The notes: generated by a model from the letters alone, not told the origin. Positions 31,419 to 44,013 are shown, counted from the first letter of the stretch. The stretch: 64,000 nt of DNA from Teratosphaeria epicoccoides (GCA_021401465.1 JADDMT010000014.1:372001-436000); one strand, 5' to 3'. A program made the numbers and translations.

Positions 31419-31880
31419 CAGGCACGCCCCAGAGCGTGGTATCGATGCAGACAAATGTGGCAGGAACAAGTCTCTGTAACGGTCTGCTCACGAGTTGACT
31501 ACATGCGCACTAACGGCTGAGGGCAGTGTGACTCAATCACCGGCCCACTGATTCACTGCTTGGTACCATTGAGTGCTTGTTATAGCAAGCGACTGGTTAT
31601 TGGCATGAGCAACTGCAACATTGGATGCTTGAACGCATCGTGCTTGCAAGCGACATAACTCTGCTGACCTACAGAGTGTTGTGGAATGGACTAGGCCGAC
31701 CTGTTTTGACCATTGGAGTTGCGTGATTGAGCCGTCCGTGCCTTCAGATGATGCATCTGGTCTCCAAGACTCTAGCTCTGTACTTCTTTTTGCTACTCCC
31801 TCGCAGAATATCAAGAGCCTCTGTCCTCGCTTCTGACCGGAACTGTCACTGCACTGCGTCCCGCACACTACCAGCCTTGC
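31419..31880. other. Intergenic, nothing seen
   Basis: 460 bp between the DUF1275 stop and the first F-box-like pseudogene; no coding or repeat signal accepted. Confidence 0.5.
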
Positions 31881-32676
31881 ATGCACGGGTTTCCCCTCAC
31901 AAAGCTTCCACCAGAGCTGCGCAATATTATCTATGAAATGGTTCTCTACGGACCGACCAAAATTCGCCTCGAGCCCGAACTAACAAGCCCGAACTAACAC
32001 CCACTGGACAGCGCAGGAAGCTCCTGCCGGACCGTAGGCAAGGTACGACCGTATGCACACGCCTCGCTCTTGCAATGTGCTGCAGAGAGATTCGTGGCGA
32101 GGCTCTCGCCATGTTCTTCGCTATCAACAAATTCAGCTTTTCATTATCAGCGACTCCCATCCAATGATTGTATTTGGGTCGCGTGGTAGAACACAGTCCA
32201 GCGCTCTTTGTCGCTCGCAGGTGGCTCGAATCATTGCCACAAGCGGCAGCAACAAAGATCAAGCTTCATATCAGCTTCGAGAGCACGGACTCATCCTTGG
32301 TTTCGGACGCGGATGAGGGTGCCAATCGGTGGCAGCAGACGCGGGAGATCGAAGCTTCGATTTTGTATCTGGTCACGGAGCCAGCTAATGTCTTTGCCCT
32401 GCTCAATGTCGACCATCAGGACTATCGAGACAGCATCGCGGACAGCGTTAGGGGACATTGCGGTCACGAAGGCGTGGTCTTGTCGTGTCTGGATCCGGAT
32501 TTGGCATTCCAACAGCAGACCTAGCGGCGGCACGAAGTGAGGTCGAGAAGACATTGGATGCATGGCGGGAGAAGATAAAGCAGTACGCTGAAGCTTATCC
32601 TTGTTGTATTGATCCAGCAACAATTGTGCTGTTGGAAGAAATAGAGTTGGGCGCTAGGACGATATGGACTGGCTAA
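31881..32676 (+). pseudogene. F-box-like (2EXR-type) gene, frameshifted copy A
   Basis: The N-terminus MHGFPLTKLPPELRNIIYEM carries the LPPELRN.IYE motif common in expanded fungal F-box-like/2EXR families. A perfect 14-bp tandem duplication (31,972-31,985 and 31,986-31,999) then shifts the frame; with one unit only, the frame runs on into CREIRGEALAMFFAINKFSF. That frame also has a TGA just before LYLGRVVEHSPALFVARRWL and another frame change near 32,460-32,520, beyond which a paralogous tail continues to 32,676. It aligns with copy B along most of its length (RRWLES, KL.I.FE, ASILY, AN.FA..), so the two arose by tandem duplication. Confidence 0.75.
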
Positions 32677-32890
32677 CTGCGTGTGCGGAAAGTGCGTTCG
32701 ACCACTCGGCTTGAACGTGCCTTCCTTCTGGAGCGCGAGCTCACGTCAGATGACCCTACGCCGCATTGCTGTGTCCCGTCCCAAAACCTACAACTTTTCA
32801 ATCACATTCGTCTCCCGTCTCCCCTCTGACTCGAGTCGACTCCGGCTGCTATCAACGCCACACCGCAGGACATCGCTTACCAACGCCAAC

Positions 32891-33755
32891 ATGGACAACT
32901 CCCCTTTCACGAAGCTCAGAGGCGAGCTCCGGAACATGATATATGAGATAGTCCTCAAAAAAGCCTATGGATATTCGGCTGTATACAAACCTGGAGGACC
33001 ACGTCGACGGCAGCGCGCCGTCGCCTGACGAGGCAGTCTACAGCCGATGCAGCCATCAGAACGAGGCGAATCATGACGAAATGCCGAACAGCTACGGCCA
33101 AGGCAGCACGTGAGTGCCTTGCACTTACGCAGACATGCAAAGACATCCGCAGTGAGACGATAGGCCTGTTCTATGGCATCAACAGATTCACGTTCCCAGA
33201 AGTAAGTAGCCGTACTGGCGCTGGTCAGTGGGGAAGAGCGACCCCGGAGCACTACGCCGAAAGACTCCATGCCGTCCGCCGGTGGCTTGAGTCAATCTCG
33301 TTCACAGCAGCCAAACATGTCAAGCTATGCATTGATTTCGAGCTTGCCGATGCCTCAGGCGAACCGGACAATGTCAAGCCAACGCGAGCCTTGCTGTCGT
33401 GGAAGGAAACGCGCAAGCTGAAATCTTCGATACTCTATCCAGTCATGGACGCTGCCAATATCTTCGCCTCATTCGATCCTGGCCGCGGTCGTAGACGAAG
33501 CGTGCCGTGCCCCTGGCACAGCTCGTCAAATATTCGTGGCTGTTAAGGGGTTGGGTCCAGGGCGTCTCTCTCTTCCTGGACATTCTCACTGCAGACAAGG
33601 CTGCAGCTCGTGAGGAGGTCGGCAGGGTGGTGGCCAGCCATCGGGAGAAAGTTGAGCAGGCAATTGCGGCGTGCCCGTGTGGCATTGATCGGTCGGTACG
33701 TGAGCATCTGCAGCAGCTTATGGACACGGCTTCGATGTTTGTCGATGACCCCTAG
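32891..33755 (+). pseudogene. F-box-like (2EXR-type) gene, probably broken copy B
   Basis: Starts MDNSPFTKLRGELRNMIYEI, a weakened form of the LPPELRN.IYE motif. The frame ends at 33,028. A second frame (about 33,030-33,546) carries TCKDIRSETIGLFYGINRFT, RRWLESISFTAAKHVKLCID and KLKSSILYPVMDAANIFASF, and a third (about 33,507-33,755) carries the tail ending in FVDDP. Introns could bridge the first gap: a GTATAC donor at 32,975 and a GGCAG acceptor near 33,038 restore phase, but the branch site is too close. The second gap shows no good junction. I favour a pseudogene; a multi-exon gene is not excluded. Confidence 0.65.
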
Positions 33756-34084
33756 ACGGCGGAGCAAGCGGACAAGGCTGACTTGAAGCGCGCTTCTGTT
33801 TGTTGGCAATAAACAAGCACGCGTTATTACAGGCGGCGCATTTGACATCGCGTTTGCTGACTAGGCCTGAAACAACGTTCAAACGAGAAGGATCAGCATT
33901 GTACACGCAACGTATCCGTCACAAAGCTGTACTCGGTCGCTGCAGTCCTTGCTGTTATCTTACACAACCTGTAGCCTTGCATCCTTCGACCCTATGAATC
34001 TGCGCCATCGCTCGTCTACACACACTGTGGTGAAAAATGCTGTACACTCGACAAAACCAGAAGCGGCGACTGATTGACCGCCAC

Positions 34085-35964
34085 TTACTCCCGCGACACA
34101 TCCCTTCCAAACATACTCGACTTAATCCAGTCCATCAGCACCAGAATCCTATTGCGCGCTGCAGAATTCGAAGTCAGCATCCACTCTCCCGAAATTGCCA
34201 AAAAGGGTGCAACTTACTGCTAAAGCACATGCTCAAATACGCGCTCCTCCAAAAGAAATACGTCAGCTGCCCTCCTGTCGCCAAATTCCCCGTGAACCAA
34301 CTGATATCCGCCACCGCCTTCTCACTACCAATGTACGCCAAGCTCCCTTGATGACTGTACTCAAATGGCCCCATGCCCTTGACCCTCCTCAACCTCTTCT
34401 GCAAATCTCCGATCCGCTTCAACGCCTCGTCTCTCTGCTCTTTCGTCTTCGCAGTCTCCTGCTGCACGCTCAAAGCCTTCAACTCCTGCTCAACCGTCTC
34501 GGTCTTCGCCATTTGGTTGAAGAGACGCGCTAGAAAGCCACCTTCTTGCGCCGCGACTTGCGCGGTAGGAGCGTAATTGGCTACTGCGCAGTCCCCGACG
34601 GCCCAGATGTTTTCCGTGCCTTTGACGACGAGGTATTCGTTGACCGCGAGGCCGCGGCGGGAATCCTTCTGCGCGGGGATCTGAGACATCAGGTCCTTGA
34701 CTAAAGGACGGAGCGCATTTCCCGTTGCCCAAACGAGGAGGCCATAGGGGATCTGCTCGAGAACCTTTGTACCAGAAGCGTCAGTGTATTCTGCTTCGAT
34801 ATACTTGTCCGTGACTTTCTTGACCATGGTCTTGGTGCGGATGTCGATCGTTTCTTCCCTAAAAGTCTGCTCGGTGTAGTCGATAAGGTTTTTGGAGAAG
34901 GAGGGCAGGACGGAAGGGAGGGCTTCGACGAGGGTGACGTGGAAGTTGTCCTTGATTTCGGGGATCCATTTGCGGAGGTCGTGTTCAAAGAAGTCTTGAA
35001 GTTCGCCAGCGAATTCGACGCCCGTCGGGCCGCCGCCGACGACGACCATGTGTAGGAGACGCTTGACTTCTTCGGGGGATTGGTCTTTGAAGGTTGCGGT
35101 TTCGCAGCAGTCCATGATTCGCTTGCGAATCTTTTGCGCGTCGCCGACTTCTTTCAAGAAGCAGCCGTGCTCTCTGACGCCAGGAATGCCAAATGTCGCG
35201 TTCTCAGCACCAACGCCAACGACCAGCATATCGAATGGTACCTCAGTCGCAGACGTTGAGCCCTTGATCTCAGAGTCGTCGTTGATATACACGACCTTCT
35301 TCTCATAGTCGATCTTGGTAGCCTCCGCTTCATAATACTTGACCGCCGTTTTCTTATGGCGCAAGAAATTCCGGATCGGCTCCATGATACTGCGATGCTC
35401 GATCGTACCAGTCGTGCACGACGGCAGCAGCGGCGTGAACAGGAAGTAATTGCGCGGCGATACCACAACCACATTGTAGTTCTCGGTGTCCAGGTTCTTG
35501 AGCAGACTCACAGAACCCCATCCCGTACCTATCCATCACACACGCAGTCAGCATCCCTTCCTCATCACCCACTCACTTCCAGCAAACCTACCGAGCACAA
35601 CCAACGTCTTCTTACTCGGATCCGGCATCTCCTGCTCCGCCGGCGTCCTGCCCTGATAAATGCCATATCCCACCCAAACCAATCCACCCAACGCGCTCAG
35701 ATACGTCAGCCGCCACGTCCACCGCAGAAACCTCCATCCCTTCGTCTTGACCTTCCGCTGCGTCTCCGGCGACACCTCCGCATAACCTCTCCGTGCCGTC
35801 TCTTGGCACCCGTGTCTAGGCACCGGCACAGCGACTCTCCACGATGCACAACTTCTCAACACTTTCGATCGTGCAATGGATGATGAGGCTGTTGCAAAGC
35901 GTCGCTGCAACCCCATTGAATTGCTCAATTGGTTCAACGGCCGCATGGCGGATTTGGACGCCAT
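34085..35964 (-). CDS. nde1: External alternative NADH dehydrogenase (NDH-2), three exons
   Basis: Rotenone-insensitive, single-polypeptide NADH:ubiquinone oxidoreductase of the mitochondrial inner membrane, probably facing outward. Exons 35,592-35,964, 34,218-35,528 and 34,085-34,158; introns of 63 nt (GTAGGT...ATAG) and 59 nt (GTAAGT...GCAG). The second splice replaces a read-through end by STRNRILVLMDWIKSSMFGR and DVSRE, the conserved family C-terminus that docks in the membrane. About 585 residues: Arg/Ser-rich presequence, hydrophobic anchor (LTYLSALGGLVWVGYGIY), FAD motif VVLGTGWGSVSLLKN spanning intron 1, NADH motif VVVGGGPTGVEFAGEL at about 285-300, and the quinone/FAD segment AVGDCAV. 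No EF-hand insert, so Ca-independent (inference). Confidence 0.95.
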
Positions 35965-36615
35965 TAGCAGCGCCGTCTTTGGGTGAGACCAAGAGGATGG
36001 AAGGAATGGGCAATGACGAAAGCAGAAAAGTTGGAATCTCGCGTTGGGATAAAGAGCAAGCTACAAGGATCCCACGCTTGCGCAGCTGCGCCGGTGCGCA
36101 TCACCCTAAAGCTTATCCAACGCGATTGGCAAGCTGCATACGGGTAGGAGCGGGATGGGATGGGCGAAGGGGAGGGCATCGCGATCTTGTGGATCAACAA
36201 CGTTTAAGGTACTGCAGCAGTATTCACACAGCATTTTCCGCAAGACGAGCTCACCGAAACAAGCAGAAAGGCAGCAATGGAGCACGATATGACGGCGAGT
36301 CATTCGAGCTTCATTCATTCGCGCCCAGTACACAATACAATGCTATGCTTACATTTCCTCCTGTCTGGCCATCTTTCCGAGCTCATGCAAGGGCCTTAGT
36401 GGCTTTTCTCGCCAGCTTCCATGAAGCAAAAGGCCTCAGCTTGCTCGCCCTGAGGAGTGCTTGGACGGCGACATTCTTCGTAACAAACCCCCCAAAAAGC
36501 AGAACAGGCTATCGCTCAACGCATCGCGGAAATGCACCGAAGCACAGAATGAGGGCCATTGCCTTAGATCAGTTTGAGACTAGGTAGTAGATCTCTTCCC
36601 ACTAGCCTCGATCGG
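35965..36615. other. Intergenic between NDE1 start and GPI-protein stop
   Basis: 650 bp. A plus-strand frame here starts antisense to NDE1 exon 1, shows no domain, and was rejected. It should contain the NDE1 promoter. Confidence 0.45.
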
Positions 36616-37395
36616 TCATCGTATGCCAAAGAGCATCATGGCCGCTATCGCAACCACCAGTGCCAGCGGCGCAGTAGAGAATGATGACGCGCCAGCATTG
36701 CTGGAGTTGAGGGCGGTGTCGAAGGGACTGCCGCCTTGCGAGCCGGCGTAGGTGTATTGAGCGGGTATTGAGGTCGTTTTTGTTGCTGAAGAGCTGACGG
36801 AGGAAGGAGTGCTCGAGTCGTAATTGAGGCCAGACGAGCTGGCTGTACTCTTTGTGGTGGATGTGATGGTGCTCGCAGAGCTTGTGGACGTGGTCTGTGA
36901 TTGCGTGGAGCTCGCAGTTGAGGTCGCTGTGCTCGTTTCGGAGGATGAGGTGCTGGAGGTGTTATCATCTGTTGTTGTCGTTGTTGTCGGTGATGTTGTA
37001 GAAGACTGTGGAGTGCTCGTTGCTGCAGAAGTGCTGGTCACACTCGTACTCGTCCCGCTTAACACAGAAGACACTTCCGCGGTGTTCGTACAAATGCTAC
37101 CCGGTCCGCTATTCGCCAGAAATGCCACGATGATATTCTCTCCACTAATCCCATGATTGTCACACGCAGAGACTACCTTAGATGTCAAGGCGCCGAGGGC
37201 CTTTATGCAGATGTCGCTGCATCCGCTGCTGCCTGTGAAGTCGGTGGACGAGCAGCCGCTTATTTGTGCGGTGTACAGCGTATCGCATGATGAAGGCAAA
37301 TTAGAGACGGCTGGCGGGAAGTCTGCGAGAGAGACCGCATTCGAGAGCGCTGGTAGCGAAAGTATCGCCGCGGTTGTGTATTGCGATCCGCGCAT
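36616..37395 (-). CDS. GPI-anchored Ser/Thr-rich cell-surface protein with a six-cysteine N-domain
   Basis: The 259-residue product has a signal peptide (residues 1-20), then about 80 residues with six cysteines (SCDTLY, GCSST, GCSDICIK, ACDNH, SICTN). A Ser/Thr stalk of about 110 residues follows, heavily O-glycosylated in such proteins. The C-terminus is a hydrophobic tail (APLALVVAIAAMMLFGI) preceded by small residues (SSNAGASS), the layout of a GPI attachment signal. The Cys number and spacing do not fit an eight-Cys CFEM domain, so I do not call it CFEM. Likely a wall or plasma-membrane surface protein; ligand unknown. Single exon, ATG start. Confidence 0.85.
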   Translation of the reverse strand: MRGSQYTTAAILSLPALSNAVSLADFPPAVSNLPSSCDTLYTAQISGCSSTDFTGSSGCSDICIKALGALTSKVVSACDNHGISGENIIVAFLANSGPGSICTNTAEVSSVLSGTSTSVTSTSAATSTPQSSTTSPTTTTTTDDNTSSTSSSETSTATSTASSTQSQTTSTSSASTITSTTKSTASSSGLNYDSSTPSSVSSSATKTTSIPAQYTYAGSQGGSPFDTALNSSNAGASSFSTAPLALVVAIAAMMLFGIR

Positions 37396-38499
37396 CTTGT
37401 GTGCTCGAGGTGTTTTGTTGTGGATGACCAGAGTAGATGTTCTGAAGTGCGCGAAAGACTGCTATCGCCGCACACCAAGTAGCCGTTGACAGTGACCGTA
37501 CCTGACCTCGTCGGTCCCAGCGTTCGCTCACGCCCACTCCAAACACCGGCTGCACTGCTGTTGTGCGTCGTGTGTGCGTGCGAACCCGATTCTGCCCGTC
37601 ACACGACCAAATGACCACGCCCTGCTTCGACCCAGCTACCGTTTCCAAACGTGACACCGTGGACCCGGCTTGCTTTCCTCCTCTACGCAGATTGTCTTGG
37701 GGTCCGGAGTCCGGTCTTATTTTGGCCGGGTGTTTGGGTGTTAAGGGAGGATTGCCGTTGTGCAAGGTTGCGTCGATACAAATCGTTGTATGTCCAAAAG
37801 GAGTGGAATGGCACCAGCACCAGGCAAGGGCCAAAGAAAGCGAATACACCTCCAGAAGGGCCTGAGATTGTGGGTAAGGAGTAATGGTCAGCCCGTGCAC
37901 CCGTGGTCTAAGCGTTGTTTGTATCTGTGTACTTCGCCTATCACCACGCGCTAGAACCACCCGTATTGAACTTTGTTCTAAAATATTTTTGGTCTACATG
38001 TTCTGGTCTACAATCGTTCAGGAACCATCTGGAGTGTTTGGAAAGACAGATATGGAGAGTGCCCTTGTTGTCAGCCGGAGTCAAAGGCCGGCAATCTGTG
38101 TTTCATTGTTGTTTTGCCGCGTTTCATGTTGGATCAGCCAACCGTTCACGCAGCATCTGCATCGGAGCACCGACAACGCGGTCCTGATACATGTCACGGG
38201 ACGTCACTTTGCTTGCGAAGTTCGATCTACATGAATAATTGGAACTGCATAGACTCCGTTGAGATGGAGCATCTTGTTCCCGGCTCTCCCGAATCCATAG
38301 TCGTTGCATGTGAAGCCAGCATCATTGCAAAGCCAGCGCCATTGTTCGGGCTGTGTCCTGTTGAACTGCTTACTGAATCTTGGAAGGGTTCCCCTATCAG
38401 CATTTCCAACCATGTTACGCCATCGAGCGCCAATGATATGTCTGCTATCAGTTCGATATCATGCACAAACTCTAAATGAATTTCCGTTCCAATAACCCA
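37396..38499. other. 1.1-kb intergenic region, nothing accepted
   Basis: Between the GPI-protein start and the NUP192 stop; presumably the GPI-protein promoter. Short frames on both strands show no recognisable protein. Confidence 0.5.
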
Positions 38500-41400
38500 T
38501 TACGTGAAACTGTTGACTGCGGAGGTTCGCTGTAGGCTATTCTCATCATCCTGCCAAAAATCAGCCAACGGTCATGATGAATCCAGAGAACAAGCGCTCA
38601 CCTCAAGAAAGCCAGTCACAAGCAAGAGTTTACCAAACTCCTCTGCAACCTCCACGGCTTCAATCTCCGGAGGCCCTGCAGTCTTCTGCAACGCACTCGT
38701 CCTCTTGAATACAGCCTGCATGCTGAACCGGTTCTCCAGCAGAAAGTTCTTGGCTTGCTGCAGTACTGCCGCATTGCTTGGACCTCGTGACACGACCACA
38801 GCAACGATGACTCTGAGCACTGCGGATAAGAGATTGTAGAATTGCTTGAGCGCCACTGGGTTGTCTATATCCAGGCCGATGTCTGGGTCCGTGCTGAAGA
38901 GCCTGCTATCTCTAATGGCATCAAAGAATCCGGACGCCAGCACCAGTTGCGTGCCATCAGCCGTTTTGCAAATGCGTAGGAGTAATGCCAAGGCAGAGTG
39001 GAAGTACGCCAGCGTGGTCAAGAGCTCGTCTTCGTCGCCTGTAAAGGAAGATGCGACATTGCCGATGCTCATATCGATCAGAACTGGTAGGAAGTTGAGC
39101 TTCGACAGAGCTTTGAGCATGGCAACATTGTTGCGAGCGGCTTGATAGACGCCAATCAGAGAATCAAGGAAGAGCAGTGCCGAGACTCTGGTGGAGCCGC
39201 GTCCCGAGAAGGTGTCTTCGGTGATGACTTTTAACAGCCGGCCGCCAGCCAGATTGACTAGCTGAAGTAGCTGCTTGGTATGTCGTGAGGGTACAGACTT
39301 CGAACCGCGCGACTCCAGTGGGAGTGAGTTCACGATGGTGAAGCAGATGCGGTAACAGATGTCCCTGAGGGCCAAATCGCTCTCGCCATCTGTGGTGGTT
39401 TTCAAACAAACACGGACCGCCGTGAGTAGCCTTTCATTGGCTGTACTCGTGGCTTGCTGCGAGGGTTGCTTCAAAGACAGTGTAGCGGCAGGGACAAGGG
39501 CAAGCATCAGCTTGGTGAGCAGTGCTGATGCTGTCATGTTGTTGGTCAGGGATTTCTCAAGCTTCGGCAATGCGATTTGCAAGCCTTGCAAAGCAAAGAC
39601 TGTGAGCTCGGCATGGTCCAACCCACCGTTTGCAAGGATTACAGACATAAGATCCGTCCAAGCCTCGAGCGCTGCGTTGCGAGCTGAGTGGATGGCTCGC
39701 CAGCTGTTCTGACTTTTCAGTGACGCGATGGTGGCTCTGATCTCGTCTTCTAGTTGCTGCTCGTCGACAGGCATCCCTTGCGCCCTCAGCTGCCTTCCAC
39801 GCAAGACAAAAAGTTGCACAGCAACGTCCGCATCGAATGCGGTAACAATGTCCGGGTCATCCCGCACACATATCGACAAGTCGAGATCGTGGAGGTACTT
39901 CTGCTGCCCGACAACGAATGATTCTGCAACGTCGAGATCGAGGAAGTCGAAAAGCTCAAAGACGGACATGGTGGCCATCTCATCACCATCCGGGAAACGA
40001 ATGGTACCGCGCAGAATTTGGGAAGCCTTCTCCTGCACCGAAAAAGCACCGGTCTCGCTTGTAGTCTGCAGCTCCAATGCAGCATATTGGAAGAACAGCT
40101 CACGCACTCGGATGAAATCGCGGATCGCCTCTGCCGAGCTCTCGATCAGGGCATCTTGCATGCTTGCAGCGAGCCCGTCCCATAGAAGCCCTTCGGCCAC
40201 CGCTATCTGGTTCTTCGACGCTGGACCCAGAGGCTCTTGGCTTCGAAGCTCCTGTTTCACAACTGTTGCCGTCAAGGGTGAAAGGGCAAGCTTCAGGATG
40301 ATCTCCCAACACCCGCGCTTGACGTTGAGTAGCCACGAGAGATTGCTCTGACCGACAGCAAGTGGTCCTTGCACAGCGCATGCCAATATTGCATGGAAGA
40401 GAGACCGCTCGGACACAAAAGCGCTATCTGGCGCTATCCTGACACTTCGCTCGTCGCACTGGAAGCCAAGCAGACAGTGGGCGACAGTCGGCCTAGGAGC
40501 TGAAGCGCTAAGGCTACTATTGAGCAATTTCAGCACAGCGCGGGCTTTGACGAGCTTGGGCGGCTCCTCGCCATTCTCGATGTCAAATTCGAAGATCTGA
40601 AAATCAGGTATAAGTTCAGCAGCAATGCTCTCGCTGGAATTTGCAAGGATGCCTATCAGTCTGCTGCCGATCGAGCGACTGCCTCCAAGGACAGCGCTGT
40701 CGACCAGCTTCCGAGATGAAGAAAGCTGGTGGACGAGCTCAAGGACCTCCAAGCTGATCGGCGGGTACTTGCAGCAAACAAAACTCATGATATTGGCAAC
40801 CGCTGGCAAGTGGCCAAGTATCACTTCGTCGAACGAAGCGAAGGCAGCGTTTGCTACTGTGCTTGTCCTGGTTGTTGATTGAGTCTTGACGATAGGCCGC
40901 ACAATGTCGAAGTACGTGGCTTGCAGTTTCATGGCCAGATTTAATACTTGAGAGCACTTCAGCACCGATTGCACAAGTGGTGAGTCGAATTCCGCCTCCT
41001 GCAAGTCTTCCAAGCTCTGGAACGCAGCTTCGAACAGCATCGACACCGCATTGGAGTTGAACAGCCACTCCATGACGCGCGCGAAAGGATGCAGACGAGC
41101 ATAGGCCGCCAATGACGACGCTCTGATTGTCGCGTCGACAGGCACGTCGGTAATATTGGCAAGAAGTACAAGATCCTCATTGAACGTAGAGAGGCAAATA
41201 CAGATGAGGTCCAGACAGTGGTACCAAAGCACAGTCACCTCGGTTGCGCTGGAGCCGCTGTGCAAGTGAGCTTGTGATCTTGCAAAAACGTCGCCGATAG
41301 CGAAATCGATGTATTTCTCAATTCCAGCATGACGTGCCGGTGATCCTAAAGCTTCCGGAAAAGGGAGCATGTCCAGTATTTCACCGGCCTCAAGTTGTGA

Positions 41401-43569
41401 GGGCTTCACCAGAGCACATAGCAAGGCTATCAAAGCACTTGCCGTTTCTGGATTGTCGTTGAATCGAGCAAGATAATTGCGCTCCGACGCATGCGCACGT
41501 CCGACTGGCTGTAGCTTGCCAGTCGCGGCGCCAGCAGGATTGCCACCTGACAGCCAATTGTCCAGCATGACCCACATGCCGTCGTTGACTTCCTGTACCT
41601 TCTCCACCAACATAGCAGAGAGCATGTTGAAACAGGAAGCCTGGATGCGCCCTTGAATACCGCTCGATGCCAGCTGAACCATGACCTCACCTAGATGGAA
41701 TTGTTGTTCTCGCAGCAACCAGTTCCGAGCATCCGGACTTATACGAACGATGTGAGCAGCGAGACGTAAGTAAGCCTCCAGCATGATACTCGTCTCCGGA
41801 CCCTCAATGTATTCATCGCCGGAAATTGAGGTATCTTGGCCTATCGTCTGTGGTATTGCTGGCTTCTCCCGGATCGATGTTGCGAATGTGTCAAGTTCGT
41901 GGAATATTTGCGCCCAGCTGACGCTGAAGGTTTTCCGTAGCTTGCCGGATACCATAGTCGTGTCTTCCAGCAGGAAGCGGTGGGCTTGGTCTGCAGACTT
42001 CACATCTCCAGCAATCGACCGAAGAAGTTCGCAGAAGGCAGCGACACGCGGTGTTGGTAAGCGCGAGGATGTCCATCGAAGAAATCCATGCAGATTACTT
42101 TCTCTATCGGTCCAAAAGTCATGACAGGCGTCTGCGTCGCCTTCATACGCGTATGCCATGATGACCAGAAAGCGTTCAAGGTCTAACTCCTCGCGCGTGG
42201 GCTCGTTGGGACCTAGCGAGAACTTTATACGTCTCTGGTCCTCTTCATCTTGTTTCAAGCGACGAAGGACATCTGGCAAATTGGTCACAACCTGTTCCGT
42301 GAAATTTTGAAGCTCGCGAGCAGTCAAATTCGCGAAGTCCCTGGAAGGTGTTGGCGCATTCACCGATACTGATGGATTTTCGGCAAGCAAAAAGTCGACG
42401 AGTCCTTGCTTGGCAGGATCGTGCCATACTTCCGGCCTCAAGAATTTGCACGCACCTAACAAGAAGTGAAGCGCCCTTTCTTTGACAGACTGCAGGAATA
42501 AGTGCGCACGATCTTGCTCCGCCTGTTGGCGATCAGCGACTCGGAGTGCAGGATCGGCCAGGGGATCCGAAAAACGGGCGGAGTACTCCGCCAGCCAGCA
42601 AGCGATGGCTGCGGCTCTCAAGTCCGGTTGCTTCCACTGCTGCTGCCCCGGGCCAGTCGCAAATAGCTTGTGGAGCTCGTGTGATGTCGCTGGCTGGGTA
42701 TGCTCGTCTGATCCAAATCGCGCACAGAGGCCAACGATGACCGGTATGTAGTGGTAGGTGATATCCAGAGGAGCCACTAGGCCTGCAGCTTTGCTGAAAA
42801 ACTCGCGAAAGCTGACCTCGTTGACATATCCCTGTCCTTGCACCAGTAAGGCCATTGTGCTTACAAGCGACTCATGCTGCTGAGTTAGCAGAATGCGCCG
42901 GACATCCAAGAACTCAGCCTGCCGCTGGGAGGCTGCAACGTCGGTCATGGTCATAGTAGTCACATCTTGGGACAACTTTGACAGTGCCGCCTCCAGGTCA
43001 CCAAGGCCTGAAATGCATTTCCTCCACATCGCAGTCTTGTCGGTTGGCTGGCCTTGCGGAGCCTTGACAATGGCCTCCATTCGTTCGGACCAGAAACTTG
43101 AATCGTCATTCTCTGGATCTGCCGGTTCCACATGCTGCTGCAAGATCATGCGAAGGCATTCTAGAACCGCCAAATGATATTGCAGATACCGCAGTACTGC
43201 CCTGTACCATAATGTGCTGTCCGCAACCGCGCCTTCGCCTGTTGATACTTCAATACAGAGCTTCGCAGCATCCAACTCATCCAAGTCAAGAGTATCAGCG
43301 ACCTGGATAGCCGCCTGCCTGAAGTCATCATTGATCTGATATTCCACATCCTGTATTTTGACGATCTCCGGCCTCGGCGTTGTTGCAGGAACGAGCTCCT
43401 TCCTGCTGGCTTCATTCTTCTTCTTCCTCTCCAACAGTTTCTTCAAGTCGTCGATGCTTGCGTCCAACTCTGCTGACAGCCTCGCGACGTTGGGTAATCT
43501 CTGCTCGGCGAATGCGCTTAGGTCGCGCTGGAGCGCAAGAAGTCTCTGGAGAGGGTCATCCTGTTCCAT
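38500..43569 (-). CDS. nup192: Nucleoporin Nup192/Nup205 family, inner-ring scaffold
   Basis: Large alpha-solenoid of the nuclear pore inner ring (yeast Nup192, human Nup205) that binds Nic96/Nup93 and Nup53. The product is about 1,672 residues, the family's usual size, and almost all alpha-helical. Conserved stretches include YHYIPVIVGLCARFGSDEHT and FMSFVCCKYPPISLEVLEL-like helices. The main exon is 38,602-43,569. A 51-nt intron (38,551-38,601, donor GTGAGC, acceptor GGCAG) follows the codons for GFLE and joins a 16-residue last exon (38,500-38,550) starting DDEN. Without splicing the frame closes nine codons later with an unconserved tail. The start is the first ATG (MEQDDPLQRLLALQRDL). 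Divergent from TEL1. Confidence 0.92.
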
Positions 43570-44013
43570 CTTCTTCGACGAGCAGTCCGTAAGAATGGAG
43601 TATCACCGCGAGTGTCAGGACCTCGATTTCGTTGGTCCAGCCATAGGGTCCACGGCAAGATGTGGCTGGGATTGTAAGGTATTTTCCGTGGTATGGCTAG
43701 GTAATATGAAACAGAATAAACGCGTTTACCAGAACAGCGGGCGGATCTCCAAGCACGGTGGTCTGAATGTGTCAATCTGACCACTCGAAACTCTAAATCG
43801 ACCGTTCATCTTTCGCGTCGACCACTTTCTGGTAGAACTATCCACAATTCACACCAATTTCGTCGTGACTGCTCAAATCCACTTCCACTCGCTGTCACCG
43901 GAGCCGCATTCGTTGTCGGTACAGATACTAACACATTCGCAGATTGTACATTATGTGTCAAGCTGCGTTAAACAAACTACGCCTTGCTCCTTCCATCCGC
44001 AGACTGCCTCGCC
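43570..44013. promoter_or_regulatory. Shared intergenic promoter region of NUP192 and TEL1
   Basis: 444 bp lie between two divergent ATGs (NUP192 at 43,569 minus, TEL1 at 44,014 plus). Both promoters and 5' leaders must fit here or overlap. I see no convincing TATA box. Confidence 0.6.

Noticed and set aside
35844..36587. 247-codon plus-strand frame antisense to NDE1 exon 1
   Set aside because: Begins inside the opposite strand of a certain exon; the rest shows no protein family features.
36616..37395. CFEM domain in the GPI-anchored protein
   Set aside because: Only six cysteines in a spacing that does not match the eight-Cys CFEM pattern.
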